Below, one piece after another: positions 11,525 to 20,175 of a DNA stretch of 64,000 bases. The notes beneath the pieces were generated by a model. That model was given only the letters and a program-made list of their open reading frames with translations, did not search any database and was not told the DNA's origin. Source of the stretch: Synechococcus sp. LTW-R (lineage in GTDB: Bacteria > Cyanobacteriota > Cyanobacteriia > PCC-6307 > Cyanobiaceae); the NCBI RefSeq assembly GCF_014217875.1, contig NZ_CP059060.1, positions 1,984,001 to 2,048,000 of the forward strand, read 5' to 3'. Every line of letters starts with the position of its first letter. Within the stretch, counting starts at the first letter, position 1. The position numbers and the translations under genes are program-made.

Positions 11525-12390
11525 GCGTTGATCGCGCGTTCGATGGCGGCGGGGATGGCGTCAAAGGCGCCGCGCTGCCAGCGGGGACTCCAGATCTCAC
11601 AGCCATCGACGACGGCCGCGGCACGGGAGGGATCCGGCTCCAGATAGCGGCGGCCGTCGATGGCGGCGAAGGTCCAACTCCACCAACCACTCGGGTACAT
11701 CGGCACCCAGCCGTACATCGGATCGGCGTGGCCAAAGACCTCGCGGATCACCTTCACGGTGTCGATATGGACTTGGCGGAAGGCCTCCGGCGATTCGCTT
11801 TGGGTGGCGAAGACACCGCCGGGCTTGAGGATGCGGCGGCACTGCTCAAAGAAGGCGCGGTTGAACAGGCCTTCGGCGGGGCCCGCCGGATCGGAGCCAT
11901 CGACGATGACGACGTCGTAGCTGGCGTCCGCGGCGTTGGCCGCCCAAGCGATCCCGTCGCCAACGGTCAGGTGGAAGCGGGGATCACTCCAGCAGCCTCC
12001 TCCGATGGAGGGGAGGTGCTCCTGGCTCCACTCCACCACCAGCCCGTCGATTTCCACCATGTCCAGGTGCTGCACCCCGGGGTGGCGCAGGCACTCACGG
12101 GCGGTGCCGCCATCGCCACCGCCAATCACCAGCACCCGCTCCACCGCGGCGGCACTGCAGAGGGCGGGGTGCACGATCGACTCGTGGTAGTGCCGCTCCT
12201 GGCGCTCGGCGGTCATCCAGCAGCCGTCGAGCAGCAGCCCTTTGCCGTAGCGCTCGCTCTCGATGATCGTGACCCGCTGGAACGGGGACTGGTCCTCGGC
12301 AATCACCCGCCCGGCGAGGCCATAGCGGACACCATCAAAGACTTCGTCGACCCAGCCGGGTGTCGGAGCGGGAGCGGCACTGTCGGCCAT
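11521..12390 (-). CDS. speE: Spermidine synthase (polyamine aminopropyltransferase)
   Basis: SpeE transfers an aminopropyl group from decarboxylated SAM to putrescine. The 289-residue form starts at ATG 12390 (MADSAAPAP); the open frame before it is Arg/Ser-rich and lies inside the upstream gene. Motifs include [11 protein letters not shown], the nucleotide-binding [25 protein letters not shown] and [14 protein letters not shown]. It overlaps the 3' end of the Coq4-like gene by 56 bases and speB by four, so all three are probably on one transcript. No SAM decarboxylase gene is seen here. Confidence 0.93.
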   Translation of the reverse strand: MADSAAPAPTPGWVDEVFDGVRYGLAGRVIAEDQSPFQRVTIIESERYGKGLLLDGCWMTAERQERHYHESIVHPALCSAAAVERVLVIGGGDGGTARECLRHPGVQHLDMVEIDGLVVEWSQEHLPSIGGGCWSDPRFHLTVGDGIAWAANAADASYDVVIVDGSDPAGPAEGLFNRAFFEQCRRILKPGGVFATQSESPEAFRQVHIDTVKVIREVFGHADPMYGWVPMYPSGWWSWTFAAIDGRRYLEPDPSRAAAVVDGCEIWSPRWQRGAFDAIPAAIERAINA

Positions 12391-13225
12391 CGCGAGGGCG
12401 CGGTGAGATCTCTCCAGATTTGCGCACCGCCGCCCCCCGCTTGAACGACGCCTCGCCCTCCAGGACCGCACTGATCTCGGGGTTGCTGCTCCAGCTCCAG
12501 GGGCCGCTGGTCACCGCCTCGATCTGTAGCTCCTGGCGCAATTCCGCGAGGTTGCGCTCCATCAGCTGCTCCCAGGGCAACGCGAACAGGGGCTTGGCGT
12601 TGGCCCCCATCTCCAGCCCTTCACTGATGCGGCCAAAGGCGTAGGCCGCCGTGTGGGCCCGCTCGGCGTGGGTCTCGAGTTCATCGATTGGGGTGTCATC
12701 CCGGAACCAATTGAGCAGCAGGGCCATCAGGTCGGTGAAGGCCAATCCGGGGTGGGAAAACTGGGCGACGCTGACGCTGATCACCCCCAATTCGCCGAAG
12801 TTGTCCAGGCTGAATCCCGTGAGGATGTGGTGCAGGTCATGGGTCGCATAGACCCGGTAGTTGATGTAGTCGGCGTCGGTTTCGAGGTTCCCGAAGAAGC
12901 TCGGTTCCGGGAAGAAATTGATGTCGTAGCCCAGGGCCCCCAGCACGGCGGCGTAGGTGTGTCCCAGGCTTCCCTTGGGGAGGGCCTTGAGGGCGGCCGT
13001 GTCGTAGGGCCCGCTCAGCTGCCGGGCCTGTATGAGTCGCTGGGCCTCCGGGTCCCGCGCGAGGCGCTTGCGGCAGAGCTGCATCGGGCTGGACTTCCGC
13101 AGCCGGTGGGAGAGCTCAAAGACGTTTTGGGCGGACTCCCCGCCGCCGGCGGCCAGGTCCATGAGCTCAAGGAAGCCGTGGATCTGTTCAGGGCTGGCGA
13201 GGCGATCGAGGTAGCGAAAACCCAT
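12335..13225 (-). CDS. Coq4-like protein
   Basis: The protein has 296 residues. Tyr126-Ala-Thr-His129-Asp130-Leu-His-His133 gives the HDXXH metal-binding motif, followed by Glu145 in NFGELGV, as in the Coq4 family. Eukaryotic Coq4 acts in ubiquinone synthesis, with recent work assigning oxidative decarboxylation at ring carbon 1. Cyanobacteria make plastoquinone, so a role in that ring chemistry is an inference. The last 25 or so residues are Arg/Ser-rich and lie over the start of speE, so the C-terminal tail may be recent read-through rather than a conserved part. Confidence 0.8.
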   Translation of the reverse strand: MGFRYLDRLASPEQIHGFLELMDLAAGGGESAQNVFELSHRLRKSSPMQLCRKRLARDPEAQRLIQARQLSGPYDTAALKALPKGSLGHTYAAVLGALGYDINFFPEPSFFGNLETDADYINYRVYATHDLHHILTGFSLDNFGELGVISVSVAQFSHPGLAFTDLMALLLNWFRDDTPIDELETHAERAHTAAYAFGRISEGLEMGANAKPLFALPWEQLMERNLAELRQELQIEAVTSGPWSWSSNPEISAVLEGEASFKRGAAVRKSGEISPRPRDGRQCRSRSDTRLGRRSL

Positions 13226-13268
13226 GGGGGTTCAGCGCGGGACCCTCAAGCTAGAAACGGTTTTCCGT

Positions 13269-14078
13269 TCAGACCGCACCCTGCTGCTCGCTGCGGATCT
13301 GGGCCTTGGCCTGCTGCCAGAGGGTCTCCAGTTCGCGAATGCTGCGTCCTTGAAGGTCGCCGCCTAGGGCGGCCTCGACCCGGGAGAAGCGATCGAGGAA
13401 GCGGTGGTTGGTGCCGGCCAGCCCGGACTCCGGGTCGATGCCGCACCATCGGGCCACGTTCACCAGGGTGAAGAGAACATCCCCGAGTTCCTCTTGGGCG
13501 TGGGCCTTGTCCCCTGAGGCCACCGCTTCCTTGAGTTCATCGAGCTCCTCGTGGACCTTCTCCCAGACCCCCTCCATGGCGTCCCACTCGAAGCCGGCCT
13601 TGGCGGCTTTCTTGGAGATGGTCATTGCCCCGGCCAGGGCGGGTTGACCACGCACCTTGCCGGCCAGGCGGTCGCTGAGGGGGCTGGCCGAGGGCGGGGC
13701 CTCGCCCTTTTCACTGGCCTTGATCGCCTCCCAGGTTTCCTTCACCGCCGCGCTGTCTGGGGCGACGGCATCGCCGAAGACGTGGGGGTGGCGCCGGATC
13801 AATTTCTCGCTGATCCCCCGGGCGATGGCCTCGAGGTCGAAGCGCTGCTCCTCCTGGGCGATCTGGGCATGGAGCACCACCTGCAATAGGAGGTCGCCGA
13901 GCTCTTCTTTGAGGTGGGCGTCATCCCCGTAGCGAATGGCGTCGGCCACCTCGTGGGCCTCCTCGAGCACGTAGGGGACGAGGGACTGGTGGGTTTGCTC
14001 CAGGTCCCAGGGGCAGCCCCCATCGGGATCCCGCAGCTTGGCCACCACCGCGATCAGCTCTTGAAGGGCATCGCTCAT
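13269..14078 (-). CDS. mazG: Nucleoside triphosphate pyrophosphohydrolase
   Basis: MazG hydrolyses (d)NTPs to monophosphates and pyrophosphate, cleaning non-canonical nucleotides. The 269-residue protein has two MazG domains: the first carries CPWDLEQTHQSLVPYVLEEAHEV and EELGDLLLQVVLHA, the second WEKVHEELDELKEA and EELGDVLFTLVNVARW. The acidic EEXXE and EXXD residues that bind magnesium are present in both. The gene is on the minus strand between a methyltransferase gene upstream and the Coq4-like gene downstream. Confidence 0.93.
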   Translation of the reverse strand: MSDALQELIAVVAKLRDPDGGCPWDLEQTHQSLVPYVLEEAHEVADAIRYGDDAHLKEELGDLLLQVVLHAQIAQEEQRFDLEAIARGISEKLIRRHPHVFGDAVAPDSAAVKETWEAIKASEKGEAPPSASPLSDRLAGKVRGQPALAGAMTISKKAAKAGFEWDAMEGVWEKVHEELDELKEAVASGDKAHAQEELGDVLFTLVNVARWCGIDPESGLAGTNHRFLDRFSRVEAALGGDLQGRSIRELETLWQQAKAQIRSEQQGAV

Positions 14079-14107
14079 GGGAAGGGGCCAGCTGCCCCCT
14101 CACGATC

Positions 14108-14794
14108 TCATTGACCGCGGGGCCTGCGGCTGAACCAGAGCCGGTTGAAGAGCGCCTGCAGCAGTGGCGTGGGGGGCTCCATCTGGGCCAGCCGCAACTG
14201 CGTGGCCAGGCGATCGGGATCGAGCGAGAAGACCCCGGCATTGCGGGAGGCCATGACGCGCTCGATGGCTTCGGACTCCAGGCCTTGGGCGTGGAAGCGG
14301 GCGCGGGCGATCGCCTGCCAGAGCTCCAGGTCCGCGTCCTTCTCTTCACTGAAGCTGCTGAGCACCAGCACCCCCCCTGGGCCGACGCGGGCACAGAGCT
14401 GTTGGAGAACTGGTTCTTGCTCCGCCGGTGGCAGCAGGTGCAGGACGTTCTGGCAGATCACCGCGTCAAAACGGCCCGCCACCTCCGTGAGCGCGTTGGG
14501 CCCCCAGGCGATGCGCTCGCCTGCTTGGGTTTCCGCAATCACGGCGCTGCAAAACCCGCGCATCTGCTCGCTCGGCTCCACCAGCTGCAGGGTTGCCCCG
14601 GGCATGGCCCGCAGCAGGCTTGGCAGTTCTTCCCCTGCCCCCGGTCCCACCACAAGCGCCGATGCGGCCGTTGGCACCAGGGCACCGAGCGTGGCCGCGG
14701 CGAGCTCCAGGTGGGCGTCGTAGGCGGGAATGAGCCGGCGAATGCGCTGGTCGTAGTGGCGGCCGTAGTCGCCATCGAAGTCAAGGCGTGCCAT
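14108..14794 (-). CDS. Class I SAM-dependent methyltransferase of unknown substrate
   Basis: The start is ATG 14794 (MARLDFDGDYGRHYDQRIRR), giving 228 residues; the frame is open further upstream but that part lies over the next gene. The fold shows the SAM-binding segment SALVVGPGAGEELPSLL, the acidic LVEPSEQM strand and FDAVICQNVLHLLPP. The YDQRIRRLIPAYD N-terminus resembles small-molecule methyltransferases of the Methyltransf_25 type. The substrate cannot be named. It precedes mazG by 29 bases on the same strand. Confidence 0.8.
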   Translation of the reverse strand: MARLDFDGDYGRHYDQRIRRLIPAYDAHLELAAATLGALVPTAASALVVGPGAGEELPSLLRAMPGATLQLVEPSEQMRGFCSAVIAETQAGERIAWGPNALTEVAGRFDAVICQNVLHLLPPAEQEPVLQQLCARVGPGGVLVLSSFSEEKDADLELWQAIARARFHAQGLESEAIERVMASRNAGVFSLDPDRLATQLRLAQMEPPTPLLQALFNRLWFSRRPRGQ

Positions 14795-14817
14795 CGCGCG
14801 GAGCCGTTGCCTTTGCT

Positions 14818-15291
14818 TTAGCGACGTCTCCCCATCCGTGGCATCGGGTCCCCGTCCTGCAGGAGGTGCAACCAGGCGCTGGCTTCGATCCCGATCAGGG
14901 CAACCAGCAGCAACCGTTCGGGCCGGCTCCACTGCTGCTGCAGCCAGCGCAGCAGGTCCGTGCTGGCCGGGGGGTGGGTGAGGCCTGTCAGCAGCAGGGC
15001 GAGGCCGGTGAGGTAACCGACGCGCACCAGGGTGCCCAGCACCGGCGAGTGGGAGAGAACCGAGCGATGGCGCAGGGCCTTCCGGTAGGGCCACCACAGC
15101 CTGCGAAGCGGCCCCCAGCGCTGGTAGGGACGGGAGTTCGTGTCGAGATCGGGGGAGAGCCAGAGGCCGCCGATCAGGAAGGCCAGGCCACTGACGAGTG
15201 CTCCGAGGGGGCCCAACCAGGGCCACCAGAGCAGTCCGTAGGGCAGGGCCAGCCAGCAGGTGGCGCGGTCGTGTTGCTGGCCGCTGGCCAT
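14818..15291 (-). CDS. Putative metal-binding membrane protein (DUF2227-like)
   Basis: The 157-residue protein has two or three hydrophobic segments (roughly residues 12-45 and 90-105). Between them lies a conserved-looking polar block SPDLDTNSRPYQRWGPL, LRRLWWPYRKALRHRSVLSH, whose Asp and His residues suggest metal binding. This arrangement matches the cyanobacterial DUF2227 family as I know it. The function is unknown. It lies 23 bases upstream of the methyltransferase and diverges from tRNA-Val. Confidence 0.65.
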   Translation of the reverse strand: MASGQQHDRATCWLALPYGLLWWPWLGPLGALVSGLAFLIGGLWLSPDLDTNSRPYQRWGPLRRLWWPYRKALRHRSVLSHSPVLGTLVRVGYLTGLALLLTGLTHPPASTDLLRWLQQQWSRPERLLLVALIGIEASAWLHLLQDGDPMPRMGRRR

Positions 15292-15329
15292 CGCTGGGGG
15301 TGAGTGCTGCCCTGCAGAATGCCGTAACC

Positions 15330-15401
<72 letters not shown>

Positions 15402-15410
15402 TCACCGCTG

Positions 15411-16949
15411 TTAGTGAGCAGAGGACAGTTCACCTCCGCGGCCGCCCGCCTCTTCCGCCACGCCGATCCGGGCGAACAGGTTCAGGCTCTCGTCGTTGAG
15501 GTTGATCACCTCGACCTGGCTGCCGCCGAGCTTGAGCTTGCGGATCACCTGGTCGAGAGCACTCACACCGCTTTGATCCCAGATGTGGGCCTCGCCCATG
15601 TCGATGGTGACGCGGGCGGGATGCTCGTGCAGCTCAAAGCCCTGCCGGAAGTAGATGCTGCTGACGAAGAACAGCTGACCGCGGACGCGGTAGATGCGGT
15701 GCTCGCTGCCGCTGAGCTCGCTGCTGACCTCGATCACCTTGGCCACTTTGCGGCTGAAGAGGATCCCCGCCAGGGCGACACCGGAGAGCAGGCCCACCGC
15801 CAGGTTGTGGGTCAACACGGTGACCACCACCGTCAGGAGCATCACCGAGGTGTCGCTCTTGGGGATGCGGCGGATGCTGCGGATCGAATCCCAGTTGGCG
15901 GTGTTGATGGCGATCATCACCATCACGCCCACCAGGGTGGCCATGGGGATCTGATTCACCCACTGGCTGGCCAGCAGGATCATCGTCAGCAGGCTCACGC
16001 CCGAGGTGAGGGTGGAGAGGCGGGTGCGGCCGCCGTAGCCGACGTTCATCACCGATTGGCCCACCAGGGCGCAGCCGGCCATGCCGCCGAAGAACGAACT
16101 GACGATGTTGCCGATGCCTTGGCCGCGGGCCTCCTGGTTTTTGTGGGATGAGCTGTCGGTGACGTCGTCGAGGATGTCCTGGGTCAGGAAGGTCTCCATC
16201 AGGCCCACCAGGGAAATGGCCAGGGCCGTCGGCAGGATCAGGCCCAGGGTGCCCGTGGTGAAGGGAACCTGCGGGATGCCGAATTGGGGAAGGCCGCTTG
16301 GCAGGGTGCCGAGGCTGCTCACGGTGGGCACGTCGAGGCCCATGCGAATCGAGATCCCCGTCGAGATCAAGATCGCCACCAGGGCGGAGGGAACGACCTT
16401 GGTGAAGCGCGGCATCAAGTAGATGATCGCCAGGGTCAGGGTCATCAGGCCCCAGACCGCCGGCAGCTGCCCCGCGGTGACCGCCACCTTCTCGGGGTGG
16501 AAGAAATCAAGCCCCAGTTGGGGCAGTTGCGCCAGGAAGATCAGGATCGCCAGGGCGTTCACAAAGCCCGCCATGACCGGCTGGGGCACGAAGCGCATCT
16601 GGTGGGCCAGCCGCAGGTAGCCCCAGGCGATCTGCAGAACCCCCGTCAGGATCCCGGCCGCCAGCAGGTACTGCAGGCCCATGCCTTCGCCGAGGGCGTT
16701 GCCCTGCTCCACCAGCCCGGTCATCAGGAGGGCGGTGGAGCCCGTGGCCGAGGTGATCATCGCGGTGCGCCCGCCGAACACGGCGAGGGTCACCGAGAGC
16801 ATGAAGGCGCCGAACAGGCCGACCCGTGGGTCCACGCCGGCGATGCCGGAGAAGGCAATGGCCTCCGGGATCATCGCGAAGGCCACCACCAGGCCCGAGA
16901 GGATGTCGCGATGGGGCTTGCCCCACCATTCTTTGAGGGCGAAAGTCAT
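15411..16949 (-). CDS. SulP-family inorganic anion transporter with STAS domain
   Basis: The protein (512 residues from ATG 16949; the frame opens at a GTG at 16994) has about ten to twelve hydrophobic segments starting with [25 protein letters not shown] and a family block [18 protein letters not shown]. The C-terminal STAS domain carries [20 protein letters not shown]. SulP proteins move sulfate, bicarbonate or other anions; cyanobacterial BicA is a sodium-dependent bicarbonate transporter of this family. The exact substrate cannot be read from sequence, so no symbol is given. Confidence 0.88.
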   Translation of the reverse strand: MTFALKEWWGKPHRDILSGLVVAFAMIPEAIAFSGIAGVDPRVGLFGAFMLSVTLAVFGGRTAMITSATGSTALLMTGLVEQGNALGEGMGLQYLLAAGILTGVLQIAWGYLRLAHQMRFVPQPVMAGFVNALAILIFLAQLPQLGLDFFHPEKVAVTAGQLPAVWGLMTLTLAIIYLMPRFTKVVPSALVAILISTGISIRMGLDVPTVSSLGTLPSGLPQFGIPQVPFTTGTLGLILPTALAISLVGLMETFLTQDILDDVTDSSSHKNQEARGQGIGNIVSSFFGGMAGCALVGQSVMNVGYGGRTRLSTLTSGVSLLTMILLASQWVNQIPMATLVGVMVMIAINTANWDSIRSIRRIPKSDTSVMLLTVVVTVLTHNLAVGLLSGVALAGILFSRKVAKVIEVSSELSGSEHRIYRVRGQLFFVSSIYFRQGFELHEHPARVTIDMGEAHIWDQSGVSALDQVIRKLKLGGSQVEVINLNDESLNLFARIGVAEEAGGRGGELSSAH

Positions 16950-16980
16950 AGGGCCTGCGGCTGCTGTCGTCTGGCGTTCC

Positions 16981-17910
16981 CTACTGGGAATCACCCGCTG
17001 GGGCCGACCCTATCAGTGCTGCACTGACGCTCCAGAGGCGTGCACAGGCCTCGGCGTCCAGCGCTCGAGGGGGCATGCGGCATGCGGTTGGGTAGCCCCG
17101 CAGGTTGCCGAACCCTCCCGGTCCGTAGAACACCCCGGCCTTGGCGTCCGGTGCCGTCGCCGCAAAGAGCTGGGGTAGGGCCCCCATGGCGGCGCTCTGG
17201 AAGAGCGGATCCATCAGGCGGTAAGCCAGCCCCTCGAGCTTGGCGTTTTTGGCGGCCACGGAGGTGGGCTGCAGGTTGGTGCGGGCTAGCCCCGGGTGGG
17301 CCACGAGTGAGAGAACGCTGGAGCCCTCCTGCTCGAGCTGGCGCTGCAGCTCGAGGGCCGTCATGGCGTTGGCGAGCTTGCTTTGGCCGTAGGCATCCCA
17401 GGGCCGGTAGCGCGTCTCGCCCTGCAGATCGTCGAATTGGATGCGGCCGAAGTAGGCCGCCCCTGAGCTCACATGCACGACCCGGCCGCTGGCGCTCTGC
17501 TTCAGCAGGGGTAGCAGGGCTTGGGTCAAGGCGACATGGCCCAGGTGGTTCACCGCGAATTGCAGCTCGAAGCCCTGGCGGCTCAAGGTCCGTGGCGGTG
17601 CCATCACCCCAGCGTTATTGAGCAGCAGATCAAGGCGCTCCACCTCGGCGGCGGCCCGCTGCACGCTCCTTAGGTCCGCCAGGTCCAGTTCCAGCGGGAT
17701 CAGCGCTCCGCCGGTTTCCGCGTGCAAGGCCGCGGCTGTCTTGTTCGCCTTCTCCAAGCTGCGGCAGGCCAGCAGCACGGTGGCGCCCTTGGCGGCCAGG
17801 GCCCGCGCGCTCTCGAGGCCCAAGCCACTGTTGGCGCCGGTGATCAGGGCGGTCCGCCCCCGTTGATCGGGGATGTCAGCGGCGGTCCAGGGCACGGCGG
17901 GGTCGGGCAC
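16981..17910 (-). CDS. Short-chain dehydrogenase/reductase
   Basis: The enzyme (309 residues) is a classical Rossmann-fold [26 protein letters not shown] binds the nucleotide (TGXXXGXG), LLACRS follows, NNAGVMAPP is the structural motif, and YGQSKLAN supplies the Tyr and Lys catalytic residues. The pattern resembles retinol dehydrogenase and protochlorophyllide reductase-like SDRs, which prefer NADP. I chose GTG 17910, which overlaps the stop of the methyltransferase as TAGTG; the longer open frame is that gene's shadow. The substrate is unknown. Confidence 0.85.
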   Translation of the reverse strand: MPDPAVPWTAADIPDQRGRTALITGANSGLGLESARALAAKGATVLLACRSLEKANKTAAALHAETGGALIPLELDLADLRSVQRAAAEVERLDLLLNNAGVMAPPRTLSRQGFELQFAVNHLGHVALTQALLPLLKQSASGRVVHVSSGAAYFGRIQFDDLQGETRYRPWDAYGQSKLANAMTALELQRQLEQEGSSVLSLVAHPGLARTNLQPTSVAAKNAKLEGLAYRLMDPLFQSAAMGALPQLFAATAPDAKAGVFYGPGGFGNLRGYPTACRMPPRALDAEACARLWSVSAALIGSAPAGDSQ

Positions 17911-18725
17911 TACGGCACCAATCGTCTCGCCCGCAGTTCCAGCACCGTGGGCCCGACCCAGAAACTGCCGGGGTCTGAGGCGGCCGCCTGGATCTGCTCG
18001 AGCGCTTCGCTTTGATCGGCGGTGCTCCAGAGCCCAAGCCGTTGGAGCTGCAGTCCGTAGACCGCGACAAAGCGCTCCATCCACTGGGCCGCCATCGATC
18101 CCTGGGAACCCAGGACGGGCAGGGGGAGTAGCTCCTCGATCTGCCAGCCCCGAGCACTCAGCAGGGACGGCAGCCTGCGGTTCACGTCCGGGTCTCCGCC
18201 GGCCGCGCGGAAGCTCTGCTGGCAGGCCTGCCCGAAGCGCGCCACCGCTTCCGCCTGGGGATGCAGGGCGAAGGTGTCCCAGTGGACGTATTCGTGGACG
18301 AGCAGCTGGGCGCCGATGGGCAGGCAGCGCTCCAGGCCCGCCAGTAGGGGCTTGAGGTCCGGCAGAAACATCGCTAGCCAGCGGCACCAGGCCAGATCAA
18401 AGTGCTCGTCCGGCCAGGGATCCTTCAGCAGGTCGTGCTCGCGGACCTCGAGCTGTGGCAGACCGTTCCTTTGGGCCAGGGCTTGGGCCTCGGCGGCGTA
18501 GTCCGCGCTGAGCTCCAGCCCCAGGACCCGGCCGGTGGCGCCCACGCGGGCCGCCAGGTCAGCGGCAGCAAAACCAGGGCCGGCGCCCAGATCGAGCACC
18601 CTCTGCCCGCTCTGGATGCCGGCTCGCGTCCAGGCCGCTTCACTGATGGGGGACCAGAGCTCGTGCTGAAAGCGCAGCCGCTCCAGTTCGCTCTGATGGG
18701 TTCCGAGGACGTAGTCCGAGGCCAT
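17910..18725 (-). CDS. Class I SAM-dependent methyltransferase
   Basis: The 271-residue protein begins MASDYVLGTHQSELERL and has the SAM-binding motif VLDLGAGPGFAAADLA, the acidic LGLELSADY strand and the post-motif CRWLAMFLPDL. The opening YVLGTHQSELERLRFQH is typical of a group of small-molecule methyltransferases with a UbiE/COQ5-like core. The target is unknown. It is coupled by a one-base stop/start overlap to the SDR gene, which suggests both act on one metabolite. Confidence 0.8.
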   Translation of the reverse strand: MASDYVLGTHQSELERLRFQHELWSPISEAAWTRAGIQSGQRVLDLGAGPGFAAADLAARVGATGRVLGLELSADYAAEAQALAQRNGLPQLEVREHDLLKDPWPDEHFDLAWCRWLAMFLPDLKPLLAGLERCLPIGAQLLVHEYVHWDTFALHPQAEAVARFGQACQQSFRAAGGDPDVNRRLPSLLSARGWQIEELLPLPVLGSQGSMAAQWMERFVAVYGLQLQRLGLWSTADQSEALEQIQAAASDPGSFWVGPTVLELRARRLVP

Positions 18726-18736
18726 CGCCCCGCGGC

Positions 18737-18991
18737 TCAGTCTTCGGGGAACAGCAGGGAGGCGAGTTCGTCGGGATCCACGTCGTAGACGCGGGCCAGG
18801 CTGGTCTCGATCGCTGCGGTGACCTCGCCGGGCAGGAAGCGCATGGCGCTGAGGGCGTCGTCGGTGATCTCGTCGGTCAGAAGCTTGTCGCCGCCAAGCT
18901 TCTCGTCATTGATGACGGCCATCACCCAGCTCTGATAGGAGTACACCAGATCGGAAAACTCCAGATCGGCGTCGTTGAAGTCGAGGGCCAT
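18737..18991 (-). CDS. Conserved small acidic cyanobacterial protein of unknown function
   Basis: The 84-residue protein starts at ATG 18991 (MALDFNDADLEFSDLVYSYQSW) and is strongly acidic with no cysteines or membrane segment. I recognise the type as a short conserved picocyanobacterial protein but know no function. The codon use matches its neighbours. It lies 11 bases upstream of the methyltransferase and diverges from the gene pair at 19045, with 53 bases between. Confidence 0.75.
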   Translation of the reverse strand: MALDFNDADLEFSDLVYSYQSWVMAVINDEKLGGDKLLTDEITDDALSAMRFLPGEVTAAIETSLARVYDVDPDELASLLFPED

Positions 18992-19044
18992 GGCTCGGCG
19001 TTCACTTGACCGCAGTCTGCACACCGATGGGGAGGATGGATGTC

Positions 19045-19503
19045 ATGACAACTGCATCTCCTGACCCACTGGCCCTGCAGGCGACCTTGGTGGATTTCGC
19101 CTTGGCGGAGTTGGTGCGCCAGAACCGCGAAAGCTTTCCGCCCCTCTGGAGCGGTGAGAGCTGGGCGAAATTGCTGATTTGGCTGGCCCTGAACTGCGGC
19201 TGCAGTGGCGACGAGGCGGGCCTGAAGACCTTCGCGGAGTCCATCGGTGCGGTGCAGACCGCACGGATGCGCCGGGTCTTTTTCGAGCGGGAGCTGGGGG
19301 ATCTGGAATTGCAGTTGATGGCCGATCCCGCAGAACAGCAGGTCTTGGTTTTGCCCCAGGGCCCCGCTGAGGAGGTGCTCGACTTCGATCGCATCGCCCA
19401 TGCCCTGGAGCGTGTCGGTTTGAGCGAGTGGCTGCCGGTGGAGCGCGAGCGCTGGCAACGTCTTGATTCCCTCGTGGCGATTCCCTGGCTGGAGTCCCTC
19501 TGA
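19045..19503 (+). CDS. Hypothetical protein coupled to a 2OG oxygenase
   Basis: The protein has 152 residues from ATG 19045 (MTTASPDPLALQ); ATG 19036 and an earlier frame opening are alternatives. It is acidic and mostly helical in appearance, with a central WLALNCGCSGDEAGLKTFAESIG stretch. I see no known motif. Its TGA overlaps the ATG of the 2OG-Fe(II) oxygenase as TGATG, so the two products are made together and may work together. Confidence 0.7.
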   Translation: MTTASPDPLALQATLVDFALAELVRQNRESFPPLWSGESWAKLLIWLALNCGCSGDEAGLKTFAESIGAVQTARMRRVFFERELGDLELQLMADPAEQQVLVLPQGPAEEVLDFDRIAHALERVGLSEWLPVERERWQRLDSLVAIPWLESL

Positions 19504-20126
19504 TGGAGCTGATCGCCCGCTACAGCAACCCTGGTTTTGAGGCCCTCTCCGATGGGGTGATGGCCTTCTTTGATCGTCGCGAGGACCTGCAGCGCCCTGG
19601 GGTGGCGTTTGGGCCCGATGGAGCTGAGCCCGCCAAGGTCTCGACCGATATCAGCCTGGTGGCGATCGACCGCTCGGACCCCGAGGCCTTCGCCTTGGCG
19701 GAGGTGATCCTGAGGGGGGTGACGGCTGGCCTGGAGCGCTACCTGCAGGAGCGGCAGCTGTTCCGCGACTGTTGCCCGGATCAGGAGCTCTTCGTCAATC
19801 CGATCTTCAACCTGCAGCGCTATGCCCCCGGTGAGGGCTTCAAGCGCTGGCATTGCGACTGGACCATTAGCGATGAGGCCACCGAGCCGGTGCACCGCGT
19901 CTTGGCCTGGATCTTGTACTGCAACAGCGTTGAGGAGGCCGGCACCGAGTTCCACTGGCAGGGGCACCACGAAGAGGCCCAGCGCGGCAAGCTCGTTTTG
20001 TTTCCCGCCGGGCCCTCCCACATTCACCGCGGCCGGGTGAATCAGAGCGAGAGCAAAACCATCGCCACCGGTTGGATCAACGCCGGCAGCCGCGAGGCCT
20101 ATCTCAAACGCCTGGCGGCGGGCTAA
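19503..20126 (+). CDS. 2-oxoglutarate/Fe(II)-dependent oxygenase (prolyl-4-hydroxylase-like)
   Basis: The 207-residue protein has a double-stranded beta-helix core. His117 and Asp119 in RWHCDW form the HXD iron motif, His175 in SHIHRGRV is the likely distal ligand, and Lys185 in SKTIATGWIN is placed to bind 2-oxoglutarate. LQRYAPGEGF before the HXD matches prolyl 4-hydroxylase-like proteins. The target, a protein or small molecule, is not known. It is translationally coupled to the preceding hypothetical gene. Confidence 0.82.
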   Translation: MELIARYSNPGFEALSDGVMAFFDRREDLQRPGVAFGPDGAEPAKVSTDISLVAIDRSDPEAFALAEVILRGVTAGLERYLQERQLFRDCCPDQELFVNPIFNLQRYAPGEGFKRWHCDWTISDEATEPVHRVLAWILYCNSVEEAGTEFHWQGHHEEAQRGKLVLFPAGPSHIHRGRVNQSESKTIATGWINAGSREAYLKRLAAG

Positions 20127-20175
20127 GGCGCCGGCGGCCCTTTGCGAGCATGGGTGGATTGCCTGATCTGCTCCC

